Assembly: GCA_001870995.2 (NCBI GenBank)
Contig: MLAV02000006.1
Coordinates: 1 to 64,000 of the forward strand
Direction: 5' to 3'
Source: Chitinophaga sp. CB10
Lineage (GTDB): Bacteria; Bacteroidota; Bacteroidia; Chitinophagales; Chitinophagaceae
DNA: 64,000 bases
The position numbers and the translations under genes were made by a program. Positions 27,123 to 34,388 of the stretch are shown here, piece after piece; position 1 is the stretch's first letter, and each line of letters begins with the position of its first letter. The notes beneath the pieces are model-generated. The model saw nothing but the letters and a program-made list of their open reading frames with translations. It was not told the DNA's origin and searched no databases.

Positions 27123-28031
27123 TTAAGTTAGATGGCAGCCGGACTTCGCGTCCGGCTGAATCGTTTCCTTACCCTTCCCCTTCAGCTCCACCTCCGAAAT
27201 CACCGTCGCCACAAATATCATCCCGCCGCCTGCCAGCAGCCGCCACGATAACTCCTCCTGCAACATATAATACGCCGCCAGCGCCCCGAATACCGGCTCC
27301 AGCAGGTAAATAATCGCCACCTTCTCCGCGCTGATATACTTTTGCGCAATATTGGACACCGTGTACATATAAGCGGTAGAAAACAGCGCGCAATAGCCCA
27401 CGCCCGTCCAAAAGCCGGTGCTGACGGGCAGCCAGTTGGCAGAAGTGTCAAACAAGGCAAGGCCACCCGTGATCACCGCGCAGGTTGCAAACATGGGCAC
27501 AATAGTCGGTATAATCTCTCCCACGGCCGATTTGCGCTCCACCGCAATCAGGTATAAACTAAAGCTCACCGCCCCGGCAATCGTATATAAATCGCCGGCG
27601 GAAAATTTAAGCTCGCCTTTAATACAAATTACAAACAGGCCGGCAAGCGCCAGCAGCGCGGAAAACCAGGCTTTAAAAGGCATAGCGCTGCGGTACAGCA
27701 GCATTTTGAACAGCGGCACCAGCACCACGCAAATCCCGGAAATAAAGGCCGCCTGCGAGGCGGACGTCTGCCGGATGCCCTGGGTCAGCAGCAGGGTGCC
27801 CATTACCAGCGGCACGCCCAGGAAAACGCCCGTTGCCAGGGCTGCCCGGTCCATTTTTTTAAAATACCTCCTGAAAAGCAGCGCCAGCACCAGCGTAGCG
27901 CCTATGAACCGCCAGAACAGGAACGTCGCGGTCGACTGTCCGTGGATCGCCCATTTCGTCACCGAATAGGAAATCCCCCAAAACGCAGTGCCAATGATCA
28001 GTAATACGAGAAAAAGCCCCTTTCTACTCAT
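27123..28031 (-). CDS. EamA-family (DMT superfamily) transporter
   Basis: A 302-residue membrane protein with ten predicted helices in two EamA repeats (first: GTAFWGISYSVTKWAIHG, FLFWRFIGATLVLALLF; second: LYTIAGAVSFSLYLIAVE, YLLEPVFGALAAYYMLQEEL). The E-P-V-F motif near the end of the second repeat is typical. It exports or imports small metabolites; the substrate is unknown. It converges on the M16 gene; the last codons contain the terminator hairpin at 27136-27158. Confidence 0.92.
   Translation of the reverse strand: MSRKGLFLVLLIIGTAFWGISYSVTKWAIHGQSTATFLFWRFIGATLVLALLFRRYFKKMDRAALATGVFLGVPLVMGTLLLTQGIRQTSASQAAFISGICVVLVPLFKMLLYRSAMPFKAWFSALLALAGLFVICIKGELKFSAGDLYTIAGAVSFSLYLIAVERKSAVGEIIPTIVPMFATCAVITGGLALFDTSANWLPVSTGFWTGVGYCALFSTAYMYTVSNIAQKYISAEKVAIIYLLEPVFGALAAYYMLQEELSWRLLAGGGMIFVATVISEVELKGKGKETIQPDAKSGCHLT
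27136..27158. terminator. Hairpin between convergent M16 and EamA genes
   Basis: A perfect 9-bp stem (CAGCCGGAC / GTCCGGCTG) with a TTCGC loop. It overlaps the last codons of the minus-strand EamA gene and lies 49 bp after the plus-strand M16 stop. T-runs are weak on both sides. Confidence 0.5.
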
Positions 28032-28100
28032 GGATTAACTAGCTATAGGCTGCTAATTTAAATCATCCGGGCGGATTAACAGTTTCCGGGGGGAGGGGAG

Positions 28101-28147
28101 GGTGGGGTACCCGGCGGGAGGATGCCTGTTGAGCCGCCGTTGCGTCG
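28101..28147. repeat. Dispersed repeat, copy 2, left part (interrupted by IS110)
   Basis: These 47 bp align with 9803-9847 of copy 1 and end in GTTGCGTCG exactly where the IS110 element begins. The rest of the repeat resumes at 29416. Confidence 0.7.
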
Positions 28148-28151
28148 ATTT

Positions 28152-29168
28152 CTATGACACTGCCAAATCATACTGGTAGTTTTTTTGATAGTATTTTCTC
28201 GCATTTACACAGGCAAAGATTCTGAGGATTATTTTGTTTCGGATAGCATTGAGAACACTCATTTTAGGCTTTCCCTCTGCCACTTTCCGATCATAATAAT
28301 CCTTAAGATCCCCTTTAAACCGGATTGATCCTACGGCCAATAGATGAAATAATTTTTTAATGTTTTTATTCGCTTTATGGGATATTCTTTCTCTTTTTTT
28401 AAGTTTTCCTGAAGCGTTCATAAATGGAACTACACCACTGTAGCAAGCATATTTTTTAGCCTCCGTGATATTTATGAACTCATTAGTTGTTACGATCATA
28501 CTAACCGAAGTAATTAAGCCAACCTGGTCTACACTTTGGATATATCCGTCTAGTTCTGCCAATCGTTCATCGCTGGAGATAAGGGACTTCATCTCCTTTT
28601 CCAGCTTAATAATTTCTTTCTGAGCGAGTTCTATAGCTACCTTGCAATGACTGGCAATAAGTGTATGGGTTGTCGATGTATTAAATGTTTTACTTTCATT
28701 CAGTGTTGTTTCATATTGATGCTGGGTGCTCTTGTATTTATCGCGAAGCATTAATAGGGTTCTTAACTGCAGTATCACCTCTCGTGGTTGGTTCCAGAGC
28801 CTTACCTGTTCTAGATTTTTAGATGCATAAATGGCAATCCGTTGTGCATCTTGCTCATCACTTTTTCCACGATCAAGTCCTTTGCTTTCTGTGATTTGGG
28901 CACCAGGAATAACCCAGATTTTGGCACTTAATTCTACCAGAATATGTAACAAATGATGATTATAGATTCCAGTATATTCCATTGCAAACAAGCTGCTGTC
29001 TATAGTATAACCGAAGCTCTTGCATGTTTGCCGTATCCAGGAATTTATAGCGGCGGGTTTGTTTTTAATTTGTTGTTTATGCAAAACACCTTGTGGTCCA
29101 TAAATACACATGTCTAACCAGTCTTTACTGATATCTGTTCCAATGAAATACTTAATCTGTGCCATCAT
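28152..29168 (-). CDS. IS110-family transposase (DEDD RuvC-like recombinase)
   Basis: A 338-residue recombinase. The N-terminal RuvC-like DEDD domain (FIGTDISKDWLDMCIYG with D12; KSDEQDAQRIAIYA around residue 100) is followed by a coiled-coil-like helix region and the C-terminal Tnp_20 domain with the conserved serine region (VDQVGLITSVSMI, AKKYACYSGVVPFMNASGK). It works with a structured RNA rather than terminal repeats to join donor and target. Two ATGs in tandem (codons 1 and 2) can start it. All regions are present and the frame is intact, so it may be active. Confidence 0.95.
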   Translation of the reverse strand: MMAQIKYFIGTDISKDWLDMCIYGPQGVLHKQQIKNKPAAINSWIRQTCKSFGYTIDSSLFAMEYTGIYNHHLLHILVELSAKIWVIPGAQITESKGLDRGKSDEQDAQRIAIYASKNLEQVRLWNQPREVILQLRTLLMLRDKYKSTQHQYETTLNESKTFNTSTTHTLIASHCKVAIELAQKEIIKLEKEMKSLISSDERLAELDGYIQSVDQVGLITSVSMIVTTNEFINITEAKKYACYSGVVPFMNASGKLKKRERISHKANKNIKKLFHLLAVGSIRFKGDLKDYYDRKVAEGKPKMSVLNAIRNKIILRIFACVNARKYYQKNYQYDLAVS

Positions 29169-29184
29169 TTTGTTTTAATATAGC

Positions 29185-29345
29185 CAACCATTACCGATTA
29201 CAATCAAAGCCTTGCTAATGGGGTATTACCCCGAATTTCTATTTGAAGCCTAATCGGTAAAACAACGACACAGGATTAAAACGACGCTTAGGCCTTTAAC
29301 CTTGCACTCTGTTAATGCGCCTATGCCGTTGGTTGACCTTAATAT
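29185..29345 (-). ncRNA. Candidate bridge RNA of the IS110 element
   Basis: On the minus strand this region folds into two domains. Domain 1 has stem TAGGC/GCCTA (29289-29293 with 29319-29323) and inner stem TTAAC/GTTAA (29296-29300 with 29311-29315). Domain 2 has a perfect 10-bp stem (29191-29200 with 29251-29260) around a GGGGT/ACCCC hairpin (29220-29232). Guide-like matches, in RNA order: 29304-29310 equals the target at 29416-29422 (7 nt); 29282-29287 is complementary in sense to the target at 28142-28147 (6 nt); 29235-29242 equals the element end at 28148-28155 (8 nt); 29209-29213 is a weak 5-nt match to the other element end (29413-29417). The exact ends are not known. Confidence 0.7.
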
Positions 29346-29356
29346 TCCTTAAAGAA

Positions 29357-29389
29357 CAAAATAGTATTAGTATTTATCCTTTTCCTCAA
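29357..29389 (-). promoter_or_regulatory. Possible promoter for the bridge RNA / transposase transcript
   Basis: Read on the minus strand, a TTG (29387-29389) is followed about 20 bp later by TACTATTTTG (29357-29366), close to the Bacteroidota pattern TTG - 19 to 20 bp - TAnnTTTG with extra bases. It would start transcription just ahead of the structured region. Confidence 0.3.
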
Positions 29390-29415
29390 ATATTTAATTA
29401 TGGACAAATTTAAAG

Positions 29416-29442
29416 GCACTCTTCAACTGTCGGAATCCTTCC
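29416..29442. repeat. Dispersed repeat, copy 2, right part
   Basis: GCACTCTTCAACTGTC at the start is identical to copy 1 from 9847 on; the following GGAATCCTTCC resembles copy 3. Together with 28101-28147 it restores one complete repeat. Confidence 0.7.
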
Positions 29443-29532
29443 GGGCAGATACGAGAAAGGCGCCCCACTCGCGTGCAGGCGCCCTCTCTTCTTCATCCTC
29501 TTATTGCCATTTTCTAACCAAACAATAGTTCC

Positions 29533-29934
29533 TTAACTGATCTTCGTCATCGATAATTCCCCGTGTATAATCCCCTTCACCGCTGTCAAAGCGTTGGCCA
29601 GCTGCTTCAACAGGGATGCTTTTCCTTTTACGGCAATGATCTCCATGCAGTTGTCGTGGTCCAGGTGAATGTGCTGGGAGCAAAGGATTAACTCATGGTA
29701 ATCATGCTGGATGTCCGTGATCTTGTCCAGCAGATCCCGCTTGTGATGATCAAACAGCAGGGTGATAGAGCCGCCCACCACCTCGTCCGTCTGCCACTGC
29801 TTTTCCACCTCCATCCGCCGGATCAGGTGGCGGATAGCCTGCGACCGGTTGGGGAACTGGTTATCCGCCATGTAATTATCCAATAACTCCAGGACATTTT
29901 TTTCAATCGAAACCCCGAAACGTACCACTTTCAT
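29533..29934 (-). CDS. nikR: Nickel-responsive regulator NikR
   Basis: A 133-residue NikR. The N-terminal ribbon-helix-helix (VVRFGVSIEKNVLELLDNYM, PNRSQAIRHLIR) binds DNA; the C-terminal ACT-like domain carries the square-planar nickel ligands H77, H88, H90 and C96, equivalent to H76, H87, H89 and C95 of the E. coli protein. It represses nickel uptake when nickel is bound. It is the second gene after a broken outer-membrane protein gene (11 bp apart) and close to a broken ABC ATPase, so its targets at this locus are mostly lost while the regulator stays intact. Confidence 0.95.
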   Translation of the reverse strand: MKVVRFGVSIEKNVLELLDNYMADNQFPNRSQAIRHLIRRMEVEKQWQTDEVVGGSITLLFDHHKRDLLDKITDIQHDYHELILCSQHIHLDHDNCMEIIAVKGKASLLKQLANALTAVKGIIHGELSMTKIS

Positions 29935-29945
29935 ATAACTTCAAC

Positions 29946-30254
29946 TTAGAATGCATTTACCAGGTACAATACCCCAACGGCAAACAGGCTGGAACGCTGC
30001 TGCTCATTCGCGTCCGCTACCAGGCGCCTGTATTTGACCTGGTTGTTATAGTAATAACCAAACAACTTCATGTTTTGGCTGGCAACCGGCTTGTACTCAA
30101 AACCGGCCAGCACGCCTATGTTCTGGCGGAAGTTTTTGCCCGCCGCGTTGCTGCCCTTCGTCTGGCTGCTGGTTTCAAAGATGCCTTTGGTAGTAATAAA
30201 CCATCCCGGCACAAACTCATAATCCAGCCTTAACACCGCTCCCTTATACTGCAC
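29946..30254 (-). pseudogene. C-terminal fragment of an outer-membrane barrel protein
   Basis: About 102 codons with alternating beta-strand pattern (LRLDYEFVPGWFITTKGIF, QNIGVLAGFEYKPV, MKLFGYYYNNQVKY, SSLFAVGVLYLVNAF) and a C-terminal Phe, typical of the last strands of an outer-membrane barrel. The frame is closed upstream by a TGA at 30258-30260; the only start would be an internal GTG, and there is no signal peptide. So the N-terminal part is missing. It lies 11 bp before nikR on the same strand; a nickel-uptake porin or receptor is a reasonable inference. Confidence 0.7.
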
Positions 30255-30259
30255 ATCTC

Positions 30260-30583
30260 ATGCAGGACCCCGACATCATTATCCTCGATGAGCCTACCAA
30301 CCACCTGGACGTCTACTACCAACACTTTTTAATGCATAAGCTCAAATCCTTTGTGGCGGCGGGCCGCACGGTGATTGCCGTAATGCATAACCCCACGCTG
30401 GCCTGCCAGTTTGCGGATGATTGCTATTTTATGGTGGACAGGAGGGTAGTGCCCGCAGGCAGTGGGGGGCCGGCGGAACTGGATATGCTGAAAGCCGTGT
30501 ATAGCACGGACTTCCTGGAGGTGCCGCATCCGGATTTCAAAATCGTATTGCCGGTAGGGTGCGCGGCCGGCAAGCGGCGCTAA
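30260..30583 (+). pseudogene. C-terminal fragment of an ABC transporter ATPase (FecE/BtuD type)
   Basis: The frame codes for Walker B and what follows (IIILDEPTNHLDV near the start, H-loop VIAVMHNPTLACQFADDCYF), the last third of an iron/cobalamin/nickel-type ABC ATPase. Walker A and the LSGGE signature are missing: the sequence directly before codes on the other strand for another fragment. Its first recognisable residues, LMQDPD, normally follow the signature region. The break coincides with that of the divergent outer-membrane gene, so one deletion can explain both. Confidence 0.8.
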
Positions 30584-30621
30584 GGTAACCGAAGGGCGTA
30601 CGCTTACCGGCAACACCGGAC

Positions 30622-30652
30622 CCCTGGCATATGGCAAACGCATTTGCCAGGG
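30622..30652. terminator. Hairpin after the ABC fragment
   Basis: An 8-bp stem (CCCTGGCA / TGCCAGGG) about 38 bp after the stop of the ATPase fragment. No T-run. The rest of 30653-30734 shows no gene. Confidence 0.35.
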
Positions 30653-30734
30653 TGCGGACGGTAGTATTTTCCGGCAGCAGCCTTAAATCTTTCTCTCCCC
30701 CCAAAAAAATTTCGGTGTATTTAATTCATTAATC

Positions 30735-30752
30735 GTAATATTGCAATAATAC
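30735..30752. promoter_or_regulatory. Ars operator copy 1
   Basis: GTAATATTGCAATAATAC, an imperfect palindrome centred on TTGCAA, 11 bp before the arsR-type start. The same 18 bases recur before arsM at 31114-31131, the strongest evidence that it is the binding site of the adjacent ArsR protein. Confidence 0.75.
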
Positions 30753-30763
30753 AATGATTAAAG

Positions 30764-31093
30764 ATGGGCGCTACCAAGACAGACTTATTTACAAAACAGC
30801 AGAATGAGATTGCCGCTATGGCCAAGGCTATCGCGCATCCGGCGCGCATCGCCATCCTGCAATACCTGGTGAAGAAGAACGCCTGCGTATGTGGCGACCT
30901 CGTGGATGAACTCGGGCTGGCGCAGGCCACCACCTCTCAGCACCTGAAGGAGCTGAAAACGGCGGGCATCATACAAGGCTCCATCGAAGGCGCCAGCGTT
31001 TGCTACTGCATTAATCCGAAAGTCTGGAAGCAGTACCGGGACGTGTTTAAGGCCTTCTTCAAGGAAGTAGACCCGAAAAAGAGCTGCTGCTAA
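30764..31093 (+). CDS. arsR: ArsR-family metalloregulator of the arsenic operon
   Basis: A 109-residue repressor. Winged-helix blocks are MAKAIAHPARIAILQYLV, LGLAQATTSQHLKELKTAGI and GASVCYCINP. Cysteines C41 and C43 (ACVCGDL) in the helix before the recognition helix resemble the As(III)-binding CxC motif; more cysteines lie near residues 85-87 and in the C-terminal SCC, which could give a third ligand. It probably represses itself and arsM through the two identical operators and lets go when arsenite binds. The arsM gene starts 53 bp downstream. Confidence 0.92.
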   Translation: MGATKTDLFTKQQNEIAAMAKAIAHPARIAILQYLVKKNACVCGDLVDELGLAQATTSQHLKELKTAGIIQGSIEGASVCYCINPKVWKQYRDVFKAFFKEVDPKKSCC

Positions 31094-31113
31094 ATTTTTT
31101 ATCATCAATCATT

Positions 31114-31131
31114 GTAATATTGCAATAATAC
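31114..31131. promoter_or_regulatory. Ars operator copy 2
   Basis: The same 18 bases as at 30735-30752, here between arsR and arsM, 15 bp before the arsM start. It implies that arsM has its own ArsR-controlled promoter in addition to read-through from arsR. Confidence 0.75.
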
Positions 31132-31146
31132 ATTAAATCCACTGCC

Positions 31147-31983
31147 ATGCCTACGGACGAACAAATGAAAGACCTCGTCAGACAGAAATACAGCGAAATA
31201 GCCCTGCAGGATAAATCCACCAATGCGGCATCCTGCTGCGGTTCCGGCTGTTGCTCCACGGAGGTGTACAATATCATGAGCGACGATTACTCCGCCCTGG
31301 AAGGCTACAACCCGGATGCGGACCTCGCCCTCGGCTGCGGCCTGCCCACGCAGTTTGCGAAAATCAAAAAAGGCGATACCGTGATAGACCTCGGTTCCGG
31401 CGCGGGGAACGACTGCTTTATTGCCCGCCATGAAACCGGCGAAACCGGTAAGGTGATCGGCATTGACTTCACCCCGGCCATGATCGAAAAAGCCCGCGCC
31501 AACGCGGAAAAGCTGCAGTACAACAACGTGGAGTTCCGCCAGGGCGATATTGAGAAAATGCCCGTTACCGCCAACGTAGCGGACGTAGTAGTGAGCAACT
31601 GCGTGCTGAACCTGGTGCCAAACAAAAACGCCGTGATGCAGGAAATCTTCCGCGTACTCAAGCCCGGCGGCCACTTCAGTATTTCCGACGTGGTGCTAAT
31701 CGGCCAGCTGCCGGCTGGCTTGCAACAAGCCGCTGAAATGTACGCCGGCTGCGTATCCGGCGCCATCCAGCGGGAGGAATACCTGGGCCTGATCGCACAA
31801 AACGGTTTTCAAAACATCAGCATCCAAAAGGAAAAACCGATTATCATTCCGGATGATATCCTGGCCAACTACCTGGACGAAACCGCGCTGGCAGCCTTCC
31901 GTACAGAGGATACCGGTATTTACAGCATCACCGTATATGCGGAAAAGCCCGCCGCCGCCTGCTGCCCGCCGGGTTGCTGCTAA
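31147..31983 (+). CDS. arsM: Arsenite S-adenosylmethionine methyltransferase ArsM
   Basis: A 278-residue methyltransferase that turns As(III) into methylated, partly volatile arsenicals. The SAM-binding motif is VIDLGSGAGNDC, followed by GIDFTPAMIEKAR. The arsenic-binding cysteines are visible as C64 (ALGCGLP), C152 (SNCVLNLV) and C202 (YAGCVSG); the 50-residue gap between the last two equals that of C174 and C224 in the algal enzyme. There are extra cysteine clusters at both ends (CCGSGCC near residue 25, CCPPGCC at the C-terminus) that may pre-bind arsenic. It sits between arsR and arsC; no efflux pump gene is present. Confidence 0.95.
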   Translation: MPTDEQMKDLVRQKYSEIALQDKSTNAASCCGSGCCSTEVYNIMSDDYSALEGYNPDADLALGCGLPTQFAKIKKGDTVIDLGSGAGNDCFIARHETGETGKVIGIDFTPAMIEKARANAEKLQYNNVEFRQGDIEKMPVTANVADVVVSNCVLNLVPNKNAVMQEIFRVLKPGGHFSISDVVLIGQLPAGLQQAAEMYAGCVSGAIQREEYLGLIAQNGFQNISIQKEKPIIIPDDILANYLDETALAAFRTEDTGIYSITVYAEKPAAACCPPGCC

Positions 31984-32010
31984 CCGGCTCCTCCATCAAA
32001 ATCAATCTGT

Positions 32011-32424
32011 ATGAAAAAAATTCTCGTACTCTGCACCGGCAATAGTTGTCGCAGTCAAATTGCTGAAGGCTACCTGCGCCACTTTGCCGGCGATAAAGCG
32101 GAAATTTACAGCGCCGGCGTGGAAACGCACGGCGTCAATCCACGGGCCATCGCCACCATGGCGGAAGACGGGATCGACATCTCCGGCCATACCTCCAACA
32201 ACCTGTCGGAGTACAGCCATATCCCTTTCGATTTCGTAATCACCGTGTGCGACCACGCTAAGGAACGCTGCCCGGTGTTTCCCTCCACGGCGCAGCAGTT
32301 TCATGAAAACTTCCCGGACCCGGCCAAAGCCACCGGTTCGGAGGAGGAGGTCCGCCAACAGTTCCGTGCGGTGAGGCAGCTCATCAAAAATTATATGCAG
32401 GAATTTGTAAAAAATAACCTCTGA
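32011..32424 (+). CDS. arsC: Arsenate reductase, thioredoxin-coupled (low-MW phosphatase fold)
   Basis: A 137-residue ArsC of the Staphylococcus pI258 type. The P-loop CTGNSCRS gives the nucleophile C8, and the redox pair is C80 and C87 (VCDHAKERCPVFP), matching C10, C82 and C89 of the reference enzyme; the DP motif (FPDPAKATG) supplies the catalytic Asp. It reduces As(V) to As(III) using thioredoxin. It follows arsM by 27 bp, so arsenate would be reduced and then methylated by neighbouring gene products. Confidence 0.95.
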   Translation: MKKILVLCTGNSCRSQIAEGYLRHFAGDKAEIYSAGVETHGVNPRAIATMAEDGIDISGHTSNNLSEYSHIPFDFVITVCDHAKERCPVFPSTAQQFHENFPDPAKATGSEEEVRQQFRAVRQLIKNYMQEFVKNNL

Positions 32425-32451
32425 TCGCAATGATGCCCGGTTATAATAAAG

Positions 32452-32526
32452 GATGAGGTGACCAGCGTTGGGATTACTATCGGGCATCGTTGTGTCACTC
32501 ACTTCAACGGCTGGAATTCTGTTCCC
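32452..32526. repeat. Dispersed repeat, copy 3 (diverged)
   Basis: It aligns with copies 1 and 2 over about 70 bp; the core reads GTTGTGTCACTCACTTCAAC (32489-32508), with five differences from copy 1. An 8-bp inverted repeat (GATGCCCG 32432-32439, CGGGCATC 32481-32488) lies across its left part. It occupies the gap between arsC and the GH2 gene (32425-32609). Confidence 0.6.
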
Positions 32527-32609
32527 ACGGCGGAGGAACGAAACATCCGGTACCCTGATCCGCAACATTTTAACCCCTTGCAAACGCCCGTAAATATTAT
32601 TTTTACGGC

Positions 32610-34388
32610 ATGACAGCACGGAGCATTTTCATCTTATTTGTACTACTACGCCTTACGGGGCAGGCAGCGGCGCAAACGGCGATGGTCAACCCCGTTGCCC
32701 GCAGCAAGCAGTCCCTCAACGGAACCTGGCAGGTAATCATTGATCCTAACAACACGGGGGAGTGGCTCAAGGTCTGGCAGGAACGCAAGCCGGAAAAAAA
32801 GACGGATTTTTTTGAATACGGCTTCGACAACGGGCCTATGTTACGCGTTCCGGGCGATTTCAACTCCCAGCTCCCGGAGCTTACCTATTTTGAAGGTACC
32901 GTCTGGTACAAACGAACGTTTAACCATACGCCCACGGATAAACGATTATTCCTCTATTTCGAAGGGGTGAACTACCTGGCGGATGTGTACCTGAACGGCG
33001 TAAAACTCGGCAGCCACGAAGGCGGCTTTACGCCTTTTCAGTTTGATATTACCAGCCAGGTAAAGGCCGGGGAGAACGCCCTGGTGGTCAAAACCAACAA
33101 CCAGCGCCAGCTCAGTGGTCTGCCTTCCTTTGGGTTCGACTGGCTGAACTTCGGCGGCATCACCCGCAACGTCTGGCTTATCGAAACGCCCGCTACTTAC
33201 GTGGACGACTATACGGTACAGCTCAAAAAAGGCAGCCTGAAAATCATCGCCGCCACCGTGCAGCTGAAAGGCCCGCAGGCCGCCGGCAGCGAGGTGCGCC
33301 TTAACATCCCCGAACTCCGCATCAGGAAAAAAATAACTGCGGATGCTAACGGTTACGCATATATGGAATTTCCGGCGCAGGTGCAGCCATGGTCCCCGGC
33401 CGCCCCTAAGTTATACCAGGTGGTACTGGAAACCTCCGCGGAAGCTGTTACAGATACCATCGGCTTCCGCTGCATTGAAACGAAAGCAGGACAGGTATGG
33501 CTGAACACTCACCCCATCTTCCTGAAAGGGGTGAACATCCATGAGGAAAACCCCTACACCGGCGCAAGAGCCGCTACCGCGGCGGACGACAGCGTGCTGC
33601 TCCGCGCAGCAAAGGACCTGGGTTGCAACCTGGTACGGCTCGCACACTACCCCCACAATGAACAAACCATCAGGCTGGCGGAAAGAATGGGCCTCCTGGT
33701 TTGGGACGAACTGCCCATCTACCAGCATATTAATTTTTCGGACGCTGCCGTGCCCGTGAAGATGGAAACCATGCTGAAGGAAATGATCCGGCGGGATAAA
33801 AACCGCTGTGGCGTGGTCATTTGGAGCCTCTCCAACGAAACATACCCTTCCACCCCCGGCAGGAACAAGGCGCTCATTGAACTCACCGCGGCCTGCTGCG
33901 CACTGGATTCCACCCGCCTGGTCACCCACGTGACCAACACCCAGCAATACGCCGGCAATGTGGTAACGGTAACGGATACACTCTATCATTTTGCGGACCT
34001 CATTTGCGTGAATGAATACATCGGCTGGTACGTGCCCTGGCAGGGCAACCCCGCTGATACAAAATGGCGGCTTGCCTTCGGTGATAAACCCGTGATGATC
34101 TCTGAATTTGGCGGGGAAGCTTTATACGGCCAACGGAAGGAACCGGAGGATATGGCCGCCTCCTGGTCGGAAGCCTACCAGGCGGAGATTTACAGGAAGC
34201 AGTTGGCGATGTTTGAAAATATCCCGCACCTGGCCGGCGTATGCCCCTGGATATTGTTTGATTACAAATCCCCCGGCCGCATGCACCCCGTGTACCAAAA
34301 AGGTTATAACCGCAAAGGCCTGCTGAGCGAGAAAGGAGAGCGGAAGCAAGCCTGGCAGGTGATGAAAAATTATTACGGCAAGCGCTGA
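32610..34388 (+). CDS. Glycoside hydrolase family 2 (beta-galactosidase / beta-glucuronidase-like), exported
   Basis: A 592-residue enzyme with a signal peptide (ending at about AAAQ, residue 22). GH2 domains in order: sugar-binding jelly roll (about 35-190, PELTYFEGTVWYKRTF, WLNFGGITRNVWLIETP), immunoglobulin-like domain (about 200-290) and TIM barrel (from FLKGVNIHEENPYTGAR). The acid/base is E410 in SLSNETYP and the nucleophile E499 in MISEFGGEALYG. At under 600 residues it lacks the extra C-terminal domains of LacZ and is closer to beta-glucuronidases. The substrate cannot be told. Its 3' end overlaps the convergent histidine kinase gene by 16 bp. Confidence 0.93.
   Translation: MTARSIFILFVLLRLTGQAAAQTAMVNPVARSKQSLNGTWQVIIDPNNTGEWLKVWQERKPEKKTDFFEYGFDNGPMLRVPGDFNSQLPELTYFEGTVWYKRTFNHTPTDKRLFLYFEGVNYLADVYLNGVKLGSHEGGFTPFQFDITSQVKAGENALVVKTNNQRQLSGLPSFGFDWLNFGGITRNVWLIETPATYVDDYTVQLKKGSLKIIAATVQLKGPQAAGSEVRLNIPELRIRKKITADANGYAYMEFPAQVQPWSPAAPKLYQVVLETSAEAVTDTIGFRCIETKAGQVWLNTHPIFLKGVNIHEENPYTGARAATAADDSVLLRAAKDLGCNLVRLAHYPHNEQTIRLAERMGLLVWDELPIYQHINFSDAAVPVKMETMLKEMIRRDKNRCGVVIWSLSNETYPSTPGRNKALIELTAACCALDSTRLVTHVTNTQQYAGNVVTVTDTLYHFADLICVNEYIGWYVPWQGNPADTKWRLAFGDKPVMISEFGGEALYGQRKEPEDMAASWSEAYQAEIYRKQLAMFENIPHLAGVCPWILFDYKSPGRMHPVYQKGYNRKGLLSEKGERKQAWQVMKNYYGKR

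Larger units (their letters stand above)
28148..29415 (-). mobile_element. IS110-family insertion sequence inside a dispersed repeat
   Basis: The borders are set by comparison with the intact repeat at 9839-9858: the left match ends at 28147 and the right match starts at 29416, with one shared G as ambiguity. That gives an element of 1,268 bp. There are no terminal inverted repeats and no target duplication longer than 1 bp, as expected for IS110. The transposase stop is only 4 bp from the right end, while about 247 bp of non-coding sequence lie upstream of its start; this long 5' end is where IS110 (as opposed to IS1111) elements encode their bridge RNA. The element is more AT-rich than its surroundings. 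The element looks intact. Confidence 0.88.

Noticed and set aside
29450..29500. GGCGCC / GGCGCC pair as a terminator after nikR
   Set aside because: Only a 6-bp self-complementary word repeated twice, with weak flanks; a chance pairing cannot be excluded.
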